Shown here piece by piece: positions 33,142 to 41,349 of a stretch of 55,047 bases of DNA (its first letter is position 1; each line of letters starts with the position of its first letter). A program made the translations under genes and the position numbers. The DNA is from Frankiales bacterium (GTDB taxonomy: Bacteria; Actinomycetota; Actinomycetes; Mycobacteriales; Jatrophihabitantaceae): contig JAOPUZ010000006.1 of NCBI GenBank assembly GCA_025966315.1, forward strand, positions 1 through 55,047, written 5' to 3'. The notes below the pieces were generated by a model that worked only from the letters and a program-made list of their open reading frames with translations, made no database searches and was not told where the DNA came from.

Positions 33142-33402
33142 GTGGAACCAGACCAGCAACGGGGCCCCTTCGATCGCGCCAGCCTCAGTCTGACCGAAGG
33201 GATGCAGGCCTCGGGTATGACCCTCGACGATCTGTGGCTGCGCTATGTCGCGGCGGGCGGCCGGGAGCTTTACTGGGAATTGTCTGATCAGGTTCTCGGT
33301 CTGATGGCGGTCCCGCCGTCCGAGCACGACCTGATCGCGCACGCGCTCAACGGCTACTTCAATGCCCACGGCGACGGCGAGCCGGTGCGTTATTGCCGCT
33401 GA
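33142..33402 (+). CDS. Small acidic helical protein, unknown
   Basis: An 86-residue protein with a GTG start preceded by TTGGAGGG at 8 nt. It reads LTEGMQASGMTLDDLWLRYVAAGG, then GLMAVPPSEHDLIAHALNGY. The two helices resemble small actinobacterial proteins often found beside GAF-ANTAR or PAS regulators; I know no defined role. It lies 209 bp before the PAS-GGDEF-EAL gene on the same strand. Confidence 0.65.
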   Translation: MEPDQQRGPFDRASLSLTEGMQASGMTLDDLWLRYVAAGGRELYWELSDQVLGLMAVPPSEHDLIAHALNGYFNAHGDGEPVRYCR

Positions 33403-33611
33403 GCAAGGCACAATCTGCTCAACCGAGAGCAGCATCGCCGCTGATCGAAACTGACAATGGCCTCATCGTTGGCGATAATGGCAGAAGCTGCAATGATCTT
33501 GAGCCCAGCTTCGGACAATGCTCCGCTGAGCTTTAGCTCGGTCCCTAGGCTGCCGATGTGTTTACCTTGAGCGGGGTCGACGAGACCCCGACTGTCCTAG
33601 TAGGGGTGCGC

Positions 33612-35912
33612 ATGGCCTCGCAACGCGCCGATGTGTTGTCCCCGCTCGACGCTGCCAGTGCGGCGTTGTCGTCCGTCCTCACGATCGTCGAGGTGAGCGG
33701 GGGCGCGCTTGATCAGCCGGACCCAGACGTGCTGCTTCGTCGTATCGCCGAGCTCGAGGCGGAGTCACGCCATTTGCGGCAGGCGCAGACGATCAGCCGG
33801 GTCGGTTCCTGGTACTACGAACTCGGTGGCAGGGCGCTGTCGGTGTCGGATGCGCTGCTCGATTTGTACGGGCTGGACCGGACGATTTTTGTCGGTGTCT
33901 ATGCACCGCTGGACGCGTGCGTGCACCCCGACGATCGGCAGCCGCTGGTCGCGGCCACCGAGCAGTTGAGTTCAACCGGCGAGCCGATGAGCATGCGATA
34001 CCGCGTGTTGCGTGCCGCCGACGGCGAGCAGCGCTGGTTCGACGCCCGCGGCATGGTCGATCGCGATGCAGCGGGAACGATCCGCGGGGTTGCCGGCACC
34101 GTCGCCGACGTCACCGAACTCGTACAAGCCGAGATCGACCTGCGGTTGGCCCACACCGAACTCGGCCACGCACACAGCTACCAGCAAGCAGTCATCACCG
34201 CCACGCCGGACGCGATCCACGTCTACGACGTCAAGAGCCGCACGATCAGTCGCGCCAACCGCTCCGGCCAGCCGCTCATCGGGCTGACCCACGAGATGAT
34301 CCAGGTCGTCAGCGGTCACGCGGTCGAGGAGTACCTGCCGATCGAGGACCTGCAGCTGCTGCAGCGGACGTTGACCGCCGCGGAGGCGCTGCCGGACGGC
34401 GAAGTGCTGAAACTGCGCCACCGGGTAGCACACGACAACGGTCAGCAGCGGTGGTTGTCCCGCCGGGTCACGCCGTTCGCGCGGGACGAGGACGGCCGGG
34501 TCACCCTGGTGCTGGTCATCTCCCGGGACGTCACCGACGTGGTCGCGGTGGAGCAACAGCTCGAGCACGCCGCCCTGCACGACGAACTGACCGGGCTGCC
34601 GAATCGCCGCCTGATCCGGGACCGCCTGGAGCATTCGCTCACCCGCGCCGCACGAGGCGGCCACATCGCGGTACTGATCTGCGACCTGGACGGGTTCAAG
34701 CGGATCAATGATTCGCATGGTCATCACATCGGCGACGAGGTCCTGGTCCAGGCCTCCCAACGCCTCGTCCAGGCAACCAGATCCGCGGACACGGTCGCGC
34801 GGATGGGCGGCGACGAGTTCGCGATCGTGCTGGACATCGATGATCATCAGGACGCCGCCGAACTAGCCGAACGGGTTGCGACCCGGATCGCCGCGGCGAT
34901 TGCGGAGCCCATGCCGGCGGGTGGCTTCGAACACCGCGTGTCCATCTCGATCGGGATCCGGATCTCGGCGGACGAGGCCTCGGCCGAGGCGCTGCTCGCC
35001 GACGCCGACGCGGCCATGTATTACGTCAAGGCGCACGGTGCCAACGGTCATGCGTTCTTCCAGGACTCGCAGCGCCCAGACACCTACCGCCGGGGCAACA
35101 TCGAGCGCCAGATCCGTCGGGCGCTGGTGGACGATGCGGTCGAGGCGTTCTACCAACCCATTGTCAATCCGGTCACCAACGCGCTGCACGGCGTCGAGGC
35201 ACTGCTGCGAATCCGCGACGAGAGCGGGGCGTTGCTCAACACCGCTCAGGTCATCGAGGTCGCCGAGCACACTGGCCTGATCACCGCCCTGGACGAGCGA
35301 ATGCTCAACCTTGCCTGCGCACAGGCAGCGAGCTGGCGGCAGCGTCCGGAGCTCAGCGAGCTCGTCCTGAAACTCAATCGCAGCGTCAAGGACATCACCC
35401 GGCCAGGCTTCTACCGTCGGATCAGGGACGCGTTGGCCGACAGCGGCCTGGATCCGAATGCGCTCACCCTGGAAATCACCGAGACCGTTCTGCTGGACGC
35501 CAGCGCAGAAAACCTGGCCGACTTGCGCGCGCTGAACGAACTGGGCGTCGGCCTGGCCATCGACGACTTCGGAACCGGTTACGCCTCGCTGCGTTATCTG
35601 GCTGAACTGCCCATCACGTGCATCAAGATCGACCGCTCGTTCACCAGCCGGCTGCCGTCGGACCCGACCTCGATGACGCTGGTCCGCGCAACAATCGGGT
35701 TGGCCGAACAACTCGGGATCAACTGCATCGTCGAAGGTGTCGAAACCACCACGCAACTGGGCGCGCTGCCGGAGTACAGCCGGCTGCTCATTCAAGGTTT
35801 TCTGTACGCCCGACCGCAACCGCCGCTGCTGCCTCCGGCGGCGCAGATCCTGCCGGACGGTGCCGCCGGCGACGCTCATAAGGAGCCGGCGCCGCACACG
35901 CTGATCGCCTGA
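33612..35912 (+). CDS. PAS-PAS-GGDEF-EAL cyclic-di-GMP enzyme
   Basis: A 766-residue signalling protein without transmembrane segments. Two PAS domains (about 40-155 and 170-305) precede a GGDEF domain with an intact GGDEF (399-403, in RMGGDEFAIVL). The EAL domain is also intact, with EALLR (529), LEITET, DDFGTGYASL (651) and IKIDRSF. So both synthesis and hydrolysis of c-di-GMP are chemically possible. The ATG at 33612 was chosen for AGGGG 5-6 nt upstream; a GTG 18 codons earlier is in frame. Its final codons and TGA are the first copy of a 40-bp direct repeat. Confidence 0.9.
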   Translation: MASQRADVLSPLDAASAALSSVLTIVEVSGGALDQPDPDVLLRRIAELEAESRHLRQAQTISRVGSWYYELGGRALSVSDALLDLYGLDRTIFVGVYAPLDACVHPDDRQPLVAATEQLSSTGEPMSMRYRVLRAADGEQRWFDARGMVDRDAAGTIRGVAGTVADVTELVQAEIDLRLAHTELGHAHSYQQAVITATPDAIHVYDVKSRTISRANRSGQPLIGLTHEMIQVVSGHAVEEYLPIEDLQLLQRTLTAAEALPDGEVLKLRHRVAHDNGQQRWLSRRVTPFARDEDGRVTLVLVISRDVTDVVAVEQQLEHAALHDELTGLPNRRLIRDRLEHSLTRAARGGHIAVLICDLDGFKRINDSHGHHIGDEVLVQASQRLVQATRSADTVARMGGDEFAIVLDIDDHQDAAELAERVATRIAAAIAEPMPAGGFEHRVSISIGIRISADEASAEALLADADAAMYYVKAHGANGHAFFQDSQRPDTYRRGNIERQIRRALVDDAVEAFYQPIVNPVTNALHGVEALLRIRDESGALLNTAQVIEVAEHTGLITALDERMLNLACAQAASWRQRPELSELVLKLNRSVKDITRPGFYRRIRDALADSGLDPNALTLEITETVLLDASAENLADLRALNELGVGLAIDDFGTGYASLRYLAELPITCIKIDRSFTSRLPSDPTSMTLVRATIGLAEQLGINCIVEGVETTTQLGALPEYSRLLIQGFLYARPQPPLLPPAAQILPDGAAGDAHKEPAPHTLIA

Positions 35913-35996
35913 GCGCAGTGGTGACACCTCGATCCACACGCTGATCGCCGGAGCGCAGTGGTCACACCTCGATCCACACGCTGATCGCCGGAGCGC
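35895..35996. repeat. 40-bp direct repeat including the stop codon, 2.5 copies
   Basis: Unit 35895-35934 begins CACACGCTGATCGCCTGAGC and contains the last codons and the TGA stop of the EAL gene. Unit 35935-35974 and the partial unit 35975-35996 repeat it with TGA changed to GGA, plus one other change. It ends 3 bp before the stop of the convergent hydrolase gene. Confidence 0.92.
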
Positions 35997-35998
35997 GT

Positions 35999-36676
35999 TC
36001 AGACGTCGATCCACTGTTCGCCGGCCAGCGCGAGCTCAACCGTGCCCGAGGTCTGGCCACCCAACAAGGTCGCCGCCGCGAAATCGGCGGCCAGCCCGTC
36101 GAAGATCCGATGATGGCGCAGCATCGCGTGCTTGCCGCGCTCAACCCGGACATAGCTGACTTGTGCGCTGCGAGCGATATTCCGGGCGACGGCCACCGAG
36201 TTCTTTGGTTGGGCGATGCGGTCGGCTGAGCCATGCACGATCAGGATCTTCCGCCCGGCCAGGTTGGTGCCGCCGTCGGTGGGATAAACCCAGGGCGCCA
36301 GCGCGACCGCACTGACCACCGCCGGCTCGCCCGCCGCCAACAGCGCCGCCCGGCCGCCGAGCGAGTGCCCGACCAGGCAGGTCGACAACTCCTGGCCGAA
36401 ACGGGCTGCCAGCTGCGCCAACGCCCAGCGCGCGTCATCGACCGGAGTGTGCCTGCTGTCCCACCCGCGGACCGAGTTGAGCAGCCGGAACACCGCTAGC
36501 CGGCCGCCACCGGCTCGCACGATCCGCTTGGCAATCGGGATCATCCGGAGCACGGACAGCTGCGTCGGGCTGACCATCATGTTGCCGGCGCGACTGGCCC
36601 CGCCGTGCAATACGAGCACGACGCCCTGCGGGTCAGAAGGTAGGGCCACGTCGATCAAGCGTGCCTGGGTCTGCAT
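35999..36676 (-). CDS. Alpha/beta hydrolase (dienelactone hydrolase-like)
   Basis: The 225-residue hydrolase has the nucleophile elbow GHSLGGRAALLAA, the catalytic aspartate in VHGSADRIAQP and histidine in GKHAMLRHH, with an oxyanion region LVLHGGASRAGN. ATG at 36676 was chosen over a TTG one codon earlier. It is probably an esterase or lipase of the cytoplasm; there is no signal peptide. Confidence 0.85.
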   Translation of the reverse strand: MQTQARLIDVALPSDPQGVVLVLHGGASRAGNMMVSPTQLSVLRMIPIAKRIVRAGGGRLAVFRLLNSVRGWDSRHTPVDDARWALAQLAARFGQELSTCLVGHSLGGRAALLAAGEPAVVSAVALAPWVYPTDGGTNLAGRKILIVHGSADRIAQPKNSVAVARNIARSAQVSYVRVERGKHAMLRHHRIFDGLAADFAAATLLGGQTSGTVELALAGEQWIDV

Positions 36677-36742
36677 CAACTCATCTTTACCCGGCCGAGC
36701 CAGCCAATGCCCGCGGGATGGCCACCGTCACGGTGTGCCGGT

Positions 36743-36811
36743 GCACGGTTACGGCGTGCCGGTGGGCACGGTTACGGCGTGGCGGCGGGCACGGTTACGG
36801 CGTGGCGGCGG
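36743..36811. repeat. 23-bp minisatellite including a stop codon, 3 copies
   Basis: Units of GCACGGTTACGGCGTGGCGG plus 3 bases start at 36743, 36766 and 36789. The TAA stop of the Pro/Thr-rich gene (36795-36797, minus strand) lies within the third unit, and each of the other two units holds the same TAA triplet downstream. A degenerate copy may precede at 36726. Confidence 0.88.
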
Positions 36812-37220
36812 GCGCTGGCGCGGTCGTCGTCCCACCCGGAGTCGGCGCAGCGCCACCGGTCTGGCCGGGCGAGCCGGTCGGCGTGGGCGGAGCCGTCGGC
36901 GAGCCGGTCGGCGCGGGCGAGCCACTCGTCGCCACACCGGAGGAACTCGGAGCGAGCGAGCCCGTCGCAGAACTGGCACCGGTGCGCGCTGTGCTCGGCG
37001 TCGGCGTAGCAGCTGGGGCCGAGGGTGCCCGGCTGGTCGGCGCGCTGCTGGTGGGCGCGCTGTTCGTAGGCTCGCTGGTCCGCGTGGCGACCGGCTTCGG
37101 GATGGTGGCCGTGTCGTTCACCGGCGCCGGCCGGACCAGCAGATAGCCGGCCAGCGTTATCGCGAAAAGCAGCAGCAACACTGCGGTCGACGTACGAACA
37201 GGCAGGCGCAGTCGGCTCAT
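36795..37220 (-). CDS. Membrane-anchored Pro/Thr/Ser/Ala-rich protein
   Basis: A 141-residue protein. The basic start MSRLRLPVRTS and one transmembrane helix (TAVLLLLFAITLAGYLLV) are followed by about 110 extracellular residues made almost only of Pro, Thr, Ser, Ala and Gly. This looks like a wall-spanning, possibly glycosylated stalk. Its ATG overlaps the stop of the MscS gene (ATGA), so the two are translated together and it could tether the channel to the wall. Family not recognised. Confidence 0.75.
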   Translation of the reverse strand: MSRLRLPVRTSTAVLLLLFAITLAGYLLVRPAPVNDTATIPKPVATRTSEPTNSAPTSSAPTSRAPSAPAATPTPSTARTGASSATGSLAPSSSGVATSGSPAPTGSPTAPPTPTGSPGQTGGAAPTPGGTTTAPAPAATP

Positions 37221-38122
37221 TCGGCGGCCGTCGGTTCACTGGTGTCGACGCTGGCCGGCACGGTGATGCCGGCGCGGGCCAACGCAATCGTTATTCGCAC
37301 CCGGAGCTCGCGGCCGACGTCGAACTGCTTGCCGGGCAATGTTCTGGCGACCAGCCGGACGTTGAACTGACCGACGTCGATGCTCTCGACACCCATCACC
37401 GAGGGCTCGTCGAGCAGCAGCGGGCGAAGTGACTCATCCGCGAAGGCGGCATGCCCCACTTCGCGCAGCGCGGCGGACACCTTGTTCACATCCGCGGTTG
37501 CCGGGACTGGGACATCGACGACAGCGCGGGCCCAGTCGCGCGACAGGTTGACGACCTGGGCGATCTGCCCGTTCGGTGTGATGACGACCTCACCGTTGAT
37601 CGAGCGGATCCGGGTGACGCGCAGGGTGAGCTCCTCGACCGTTCCGGTGATCGTGGTGGCCACGCCGGGGACCGACAAACGGACCACGTCCCCGAAGCCG
37701 TACTGCCGCTCGGTGATTAAGAAGAAACCGGCAAGAATATCTTGCACGATGCGCTGGGCCCCGAACCCGATCGCCACCCCGGCGACCGTGGCCGGTGCAA
37801 CGAAGCCGCTCAGCGGAACGTCGAACCGCTGCAGCACGAGCACCGTGGCCGCACAGTAGATGACCACCATGCCGCCCCAGGTCAGCACTTGGGCCACTGC
37901 GTGCCGGTGCTTGGCGGCTTCCGAGCGAACCAGCGCGTCCGAGACCTGGGCCTTCTCGTCGATGGAGGCGGTGATTCGGTTGCCGAACCACGAGACCAGT
38001 CGCGTTAACAGCAACGCCCCCAGCACAATAAGGACGATCTGCAACCCGTTCGTCCGCGACCACATGCCCAGATCACTCAGCGGCGCCACGGCACGGGCGC
38101 CTTCGGGTGCGGCGGAATTCAT
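37217..38122 (-). CDS. mscS: MscS-family mechanosensitive channel
   Basis: A 301-residue protein with three transmembrane helices. The third is the pore helix, seen in GFVAPATVAGVAIGFGAQ followed by IVQDILAGFFLITERQY. The beta domain follows with GTVEELTLRVTRIRSINGEV and ITPNGQIAQVVNLSRDW, then the alpha/beta cage. It opens on membrane tension to release solutes. ATG 38122 is preferred, but a TTG nine codons upstream cannot be excluded. The C-terminal tail TSEPTAAE overlaps the stalk protein gene. Confidence 0.9.
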   Translation of the reverse strand: MNSAAPEGARAVAPLSDLGMWSRTNGLQIVLIVLGALLLTRLVSWFGNRITASIDEKAQVSDALVRSEAAKHRHAVAQVLTWGGMVVIYCAATVLVLQRFDVPLSGFVAPATVAGVAIGFGAQRIVQDILAGFFLITERQYGFGDVVRLSVPGVATTITGTVEELTLRVTRIRSINGEVVITPNGQIAQVVNLSRDWARAVVDVPVPATADVNKVSAALREVGHAAFADESLRPLLLDEPSVMGVESIDVGQFNVRLVARTLPGKQFDVGRELRVRITIALARAGITVPASVDTSEPTAAE

Positions 38123-38235
38123 CAGGTACACGTGAACTGTGTACTGCAAGACCCTGTGTTACCGCAAAGCGCGGGGCCGGTCCTGGTGGCAGAATTGCCG
38201 TGCCAGGTAAGGGATAACTTGATCTTCGGAGTCCG

Positions 38236-39024
38236 TCAGACGGTCGGCACGGTGCCGCCGTCGATGGCGTACTCAGCGCCCGTGATCGCGCGGGCCCGAT
38301 CGGACACCAAGAACGCGATCAGCTCCGCGACTTCGGCCGGCCATGCCGGTCGACCGACCGGGATGCCGCCGAGTGAATCCATCACCTGTTGCAGCGCCGC
38401 CGCCCGATCGATACCCGCCCCGGACGAGATACGCTCGATCAGGCCGTCGGCGCCCTCGGTCTGGATGAAACCGGGCGCGACGGAGTTCACCCGGATGCCC
38501 TTGGGGCCGAGTTCGTTGGCCAGGCCCTTGCTGTAGGTGGTGAGTGCCGCTTTGGCAGCGGCGTAACCTAATGTCGCTTCAAATAAGGGCATTCGCCGCT
38601 GGATCGAAGAGACGTGGACGACAGCGCCGCGACCCGCCTCGATCATGGCGGGCAATAAACCGCGGTCGAGCCGGACGGCCGCGAGCAGGTTAACGTTCAA
38701 CTCGTCCTGCCATAGCTCGTCGCTCAACGCCGCGAACCCGCCGGACTGGGCGTGCGATCCGCCGACGACGTTCACCAGGATGTCGAGGGTGCCGAAGCGA
38801 TTTCGAACGTGATCAATAACCGATTGAACACCGATCACGGTGCTGACGTCGGCGGCTAGGAACAGGTCTGGATCGGGGTTGTCGGATGGTTCGTTGCGTG
38901 CCACGGTCAACACGCTGGCGCCGGCTTCGGTCAGTCTGGCGGCGACGGCCGCTCCGGTGCCTTTGCTGCCGCCCGTCACGAGTGCGCAGCGGCCGACGAG
39001 AGAATCACTTATGGTCGCGGCCAT
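38236..39024 (-). CDS. Short-chain dehydrogenase/reductase
   Basis: The 262-residue classical SDR has the cofactor motif [17 protein letters not shown] (about 15-31), NVVGG in place of NNAG, catalytic Ser in VHVSSIQRR, and Tyr-x-x-x-Lys as YAAAK. The C-terminal [11 protein letters not shown] is typical. Its ATG overlaps the TGA of the NTF2-like gene upstream (TGATG), so it is expressed from the MerR-type promoter of that gene. Confidence 0.9.
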   Translation of the reverse strand: MAATISDSLVGRCALVTGGSKGTGAAVAARLTEAGASVLTVARNEPSDNPDPDLFLAADVSTVIGVQSVIDHVRNRFGTLDILVNVVGGSHAQSGGFAALSDELWQDELNVNLLAAVRLDRGLLPAMIEAGRGAVVHVSSIQRRMPLFEATLGYAAAKAALTTYSKGLANELGPKGIRVNSVAPGFIQTEGADGLIERISSGAGIDRAAALQQVMDSLGGIPVGRPAWPAEVAELIAFLVSDRARAITGAEYAIDGGTVPTV

Positions 39025-39464
39025 CAGGCGGCGTTCGGCTCGTTGTGAATGATGATGAGCGTGACGATGCGATCGTCGCGGACGGTGAAATAGTGCGTCA
39101 AAATAAGGGGATCCGGCAGGCCGGTCTTGTCGTAGTCGCCATTCATAGCGGCGTGCACGATCACGATTCCTTGGTGTTCGCAGCTGTCGGTCACCGCCAT
39201 CGTCACGTGGTCGGCGAGGATCTCCTTGTCGAGCCAGCGTTGGACTGCATCCTTTCCCCAGAACTCGCGCCGCGCATCGTTGACGAAGGCATCCTCGGCG
39301 AATGACTCGTGCAGCTTGGTCGCGTCGAAGGCATTCGTTGCGTTGATGTAGCTTTCGACGGCGGCTGGCAGCGTGGACTGAGCGGACGACGTGGACTGAG
39401 CGGACGACGTGGACTGAGCGGACGGCGTGGACTGAGCGGACGGCGTGGGTTGGGTGCTGTTCAT
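39024..39464 (-). CDS. NTF2/SnoaL-like protein with N-terminal hexapeptide repeats
   Basis: A 146-residue protein. The last 115 residues form a cone-shaped NTF2-like domain ([20 protein letters not shown], ending [14 protein letters not shown]). Such domains act as isomerases, cyclases or binding pockets. The first 30 residues are five QSTPSA-type hexapeptides from an 18-bp repeat and have no counterpart in the family. AAGGAG 9 nt upstream sets the ATG. First gene of a two-gene unit with the SDR, driven by a MerR-type promoter. Confidence 0.82.
   Translation of the reverse strand: MNSTQPTPSAQSTPSAQSTSSAQSTSSAQSTLPAAVESYINATNAFDATKLHESFAEDAFVNDARREFWGKDAVQRWLDKEILADHVTMAVTDSCEHQGIVIVHAAMNGDYDKTGLPDPLILTHYFTVRDDRIVTLIIIHNEPNAA
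39371..39458 (-). repeat. 18-bp in-frame repeat, about 5 copies
   Basis: Units of GTGGACTGAGCGGACGAC or with GGC at the end (plus strand), encoding QST(S/P)SA hexapeptides of the NTF2-like protein. The middle copies are identical. Confidence 0.88.
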
Positions 39465-39503
39465 CGGGCTGTCTCCTTTGGGTTCGACTCGCTTTCTGCA
39501 CCC

Positions 39504-39534
39504 ACCGTGCGGCTTCCCCTAAGGGGAGAGTCAA
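39504..39534 (-). promoter_or_regulatory. MerR-family-type promoter/operator
   Basis: Minus strand reads TTGACT, then a 19-bp spacer, then CACGGT. The spacer starts with the dyad CTCCCCTTAGGGGAAG. An overlong 19-bp spacer filled by a dyad that directly follows the -35 hexamer is the signature of promoters twisted into activity by MerR-family activators. It points to the NTF2-like/SDR unit, 40 bp away. No MerR gene is in the window. Confidence 0.75.
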
Positions 39535-39933
39535 GGCGAGCCCGCGCAGCTCGGCTCAACTGTGCAAATCGGGCGCAATGCTCGTTAGATTCCTGCCGTC
39601 CTCGGATCAGCTCACGAGAGACAGCACGAATTCGACGAGGTGAATCCCGATGCCGTTCTAGCTACCCATCGTTGCCGTGGCCATTTTGTGTTGGGCCTGA
39701 TCGGTCCGAGACTCTGCATGCTCAGGGCGCCCGTCCTGGTCGCCCGGCCGCTGCTTCCGGGTCGTTGATCTTCGTCCCCGCAAGCTCGCCTGCGAGTCGA
39801 TTCCTCGGGGTCGCGCTCAACGTTGAGATCACCGCAAGCTCGCGGCGCCAGCTCCGCCGCCCGACTGATCGGTCGACTTATAGCTTGTGATTGCTGATGA
39901 TTCTCGCTCCACCGTTCTGTCGTACCCCTCCTC

Positions 39934-39939
39934 TAACGT
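39934..39939 (+). promoter_or_regulatory. Probable -10 box of leaderless HNH gene transcript
   Basis: TAACGT ends 7 nt before the ATG at 39947; no Shine-Dalgarno is present. Confidence 0.45.
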
Positions 39940-39946
39940 TTCTGGC

Positions 39947-41296
39947 ATGGACGACGACGACGCATTCATCGGGGGCTCCGGCACCCCGCCCGGCATCCCC
40001 GACGACCCTCCAACGATGGCGCCGCTGGTGGCCGCGATGGATCAGCTGATCGCGTCTGCCGACCAGCTCTGCGCCGCGAGCGATGACGATGTGATCGATC
40101 AGATGCGCTGCCTCGAGCGCGTCATGCGCCGGGCCCAATTGCTAGGGCACGCTCACATTGCTCAGCTCGAACGCCGCGGGGTGGCCAGCGCGCGGGCAAT
40201 GCGCTCGACGTCGACGTTTCTGCAGACGGCCCTGCGGTTATCTCCCTACGAAGCCAAACGCCGTGTCCTTGCCGCGCAGGCGTGCGGGCCACGCGTCTCG
40301 CTGACCGGCCAAGCGCTACCACCGTTGCTGCCCGAGGTTGCTGCCGCACACGCAGCCGGCGCCATTTCGGCTGAGCACACCAACGCGATCATCTCCACAC
40401 TCGACCGCTTTCCGACCGGACTCGCAGCGGAACACTTCGACAAGGCCGAACGAATCCTGCTCGATGTCGCGCGCCGCGCACGGCCGCGTGAGGTGAGCAT
40501 TGCCGGCGCTCGCTATCTTGCCCACCTGGATCCAGATGGTGTGCTGGCCGACGACAACCATCAGGAGCGCGTCCGTGAATTGAGTTTGACCCAATGCGAT
40601 AACGGGATGTGGCGGCTGTCGGGCATGCTCACCGCCGCCTGCGGTGCGCAGCTGGCGGCCACGCTTGGTCCGCGATCAGCGCCGCGGCCTGCCGACGCCG
40701 ACGGGCACGACCCGCGAATCCATCCACAACGTATGCATGACGCACTCGAAGAGCTGGCCGGCGTGGCGGTGCGGCGTAAGGAGCTCAGCCGGTCAGGCGC
40801 GCCCGCGACCGTCATCATCTCCATGACCGAGAAGCAGTACCTCAGCCGGCAGGGCGTCGTCGACACGACCACGGGTCAGCCACTCACCGTTGTGCAGGCC
40901 CTCAAACTCGCCGACGAGGCAATCATCATCGGCTTGGTCCGCTCGGCGACCGGGGCGGTGCTGAAGCTCGGACGTATGCAGCGGATCGCGACCCGGCCGC
41001 AGACGTGGGCGCTCATGGCTAGGGACAAGGGCTGCAGCTTTCCCGACTGTGACGAGCCACCCGAGCGCTGTCAACGCCATCACATCATTCCGTGGTGGCT
41101 CGGCGGGCCGACCGACATCGACAATTTGGCCCTCTTATGTCATTTTCACCATCGCGTCTTCGAGGAGCGGGGTTGGGCATGCCTAATGAAGGACGGCTTG
41201 CCCCATTGGATTCCGCCGAAATGGCTGGATCCAACTCAGACGCCGCAACTCAACATTCGACTCCTGGCCGAGGCGATGCCGGACGGTTCCGCATGA
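39947..41296 (+). CDS. DUF222 (13E12 repeat) HNH endonuclease-like protein
   Basis: The 449-residue protein has the DUF222 helical domain (about 25-330, with QLIASADQL and ARREVSIAGARYLAHLDP-like helices) and a C-terminal HNH nuclease domain (about 360-420). Active-site residues are in CQRHHIIPWWLGGPTDIDN and LLCHFHHRVFEE, together with a CSFPDCDEPPERC zinc knuckle. Such proteins are present in many copies in actinomycete genomes, sometimes linked with mobile introns; their target is unknown. Its 3' end lies 53 bp before the convergent cinA stop. Confidence 0.9.
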   Translation: MDDDDAFIGGSGTPPGIPDDPPTMAPLVAAMDQLIASADQLCAASDDDVIDQMRCLERVMRRAQLLGHAHIAQLERRGVASARAMRSTSTFLQTALRLSPYEAKRRVLAAQACGPRVSLTGQALPPLLPEVAAAHAAGAISAEHTNAIISTLDRFPTGLAAEHFDKAERILLDVARRARPREVSIAGARYLAHLDPDGVLADDNHQERVRELSLTQCDNGMWRLSGMLTAACGAQLAATLGPRSAPRPADADGHDPRIHPQRMHDALEELAGVAVRRKELSRSGAPATVIISMTEKQYLSRQGVVDTTTGQPLTVVQALKLADEAIIIGLVRSATGAVLKLGRMQRIATRPQTWALMARDKGCSFPDCDEPPERCQRHHIIPWWLGGPTDIDNLALLCHFHHRVFEERGWACLMKDGLPHWIPPKWLDPTQTPQLNIRLLAEAMPDGSA

Positions 41297-41349
41297 CGGG
41301 AGCTCATGACGCGACACCGGGTATCCGTCCGCCCCTCGAACCGCGCAAC

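Larger units (their letters stand above)
39465..39946. other. Gene-free stretch with one MerR-type promoter
   Basis: These 482 bases between the divergent NTF2-like and HNH genes hold the MerR-type promoter at 39504-39534 and the TAACGT box of the HNH gene at 39934-39939. The middle part (39550-39900) has no frame with actinobacterial codon use and no recognisable domain. A Shine-Dalgarno-like GACGAGG before a three-codon frame at about 39650 may be a gene remnant, which I cannot assign. Confidence 0.6.

Noticed and set aside
34863-36014. 383-codon antisense frame over the EAL domain gene
   Set aside because: It is opposite to intact GGDEF and EAL motifs and has no matching domain.
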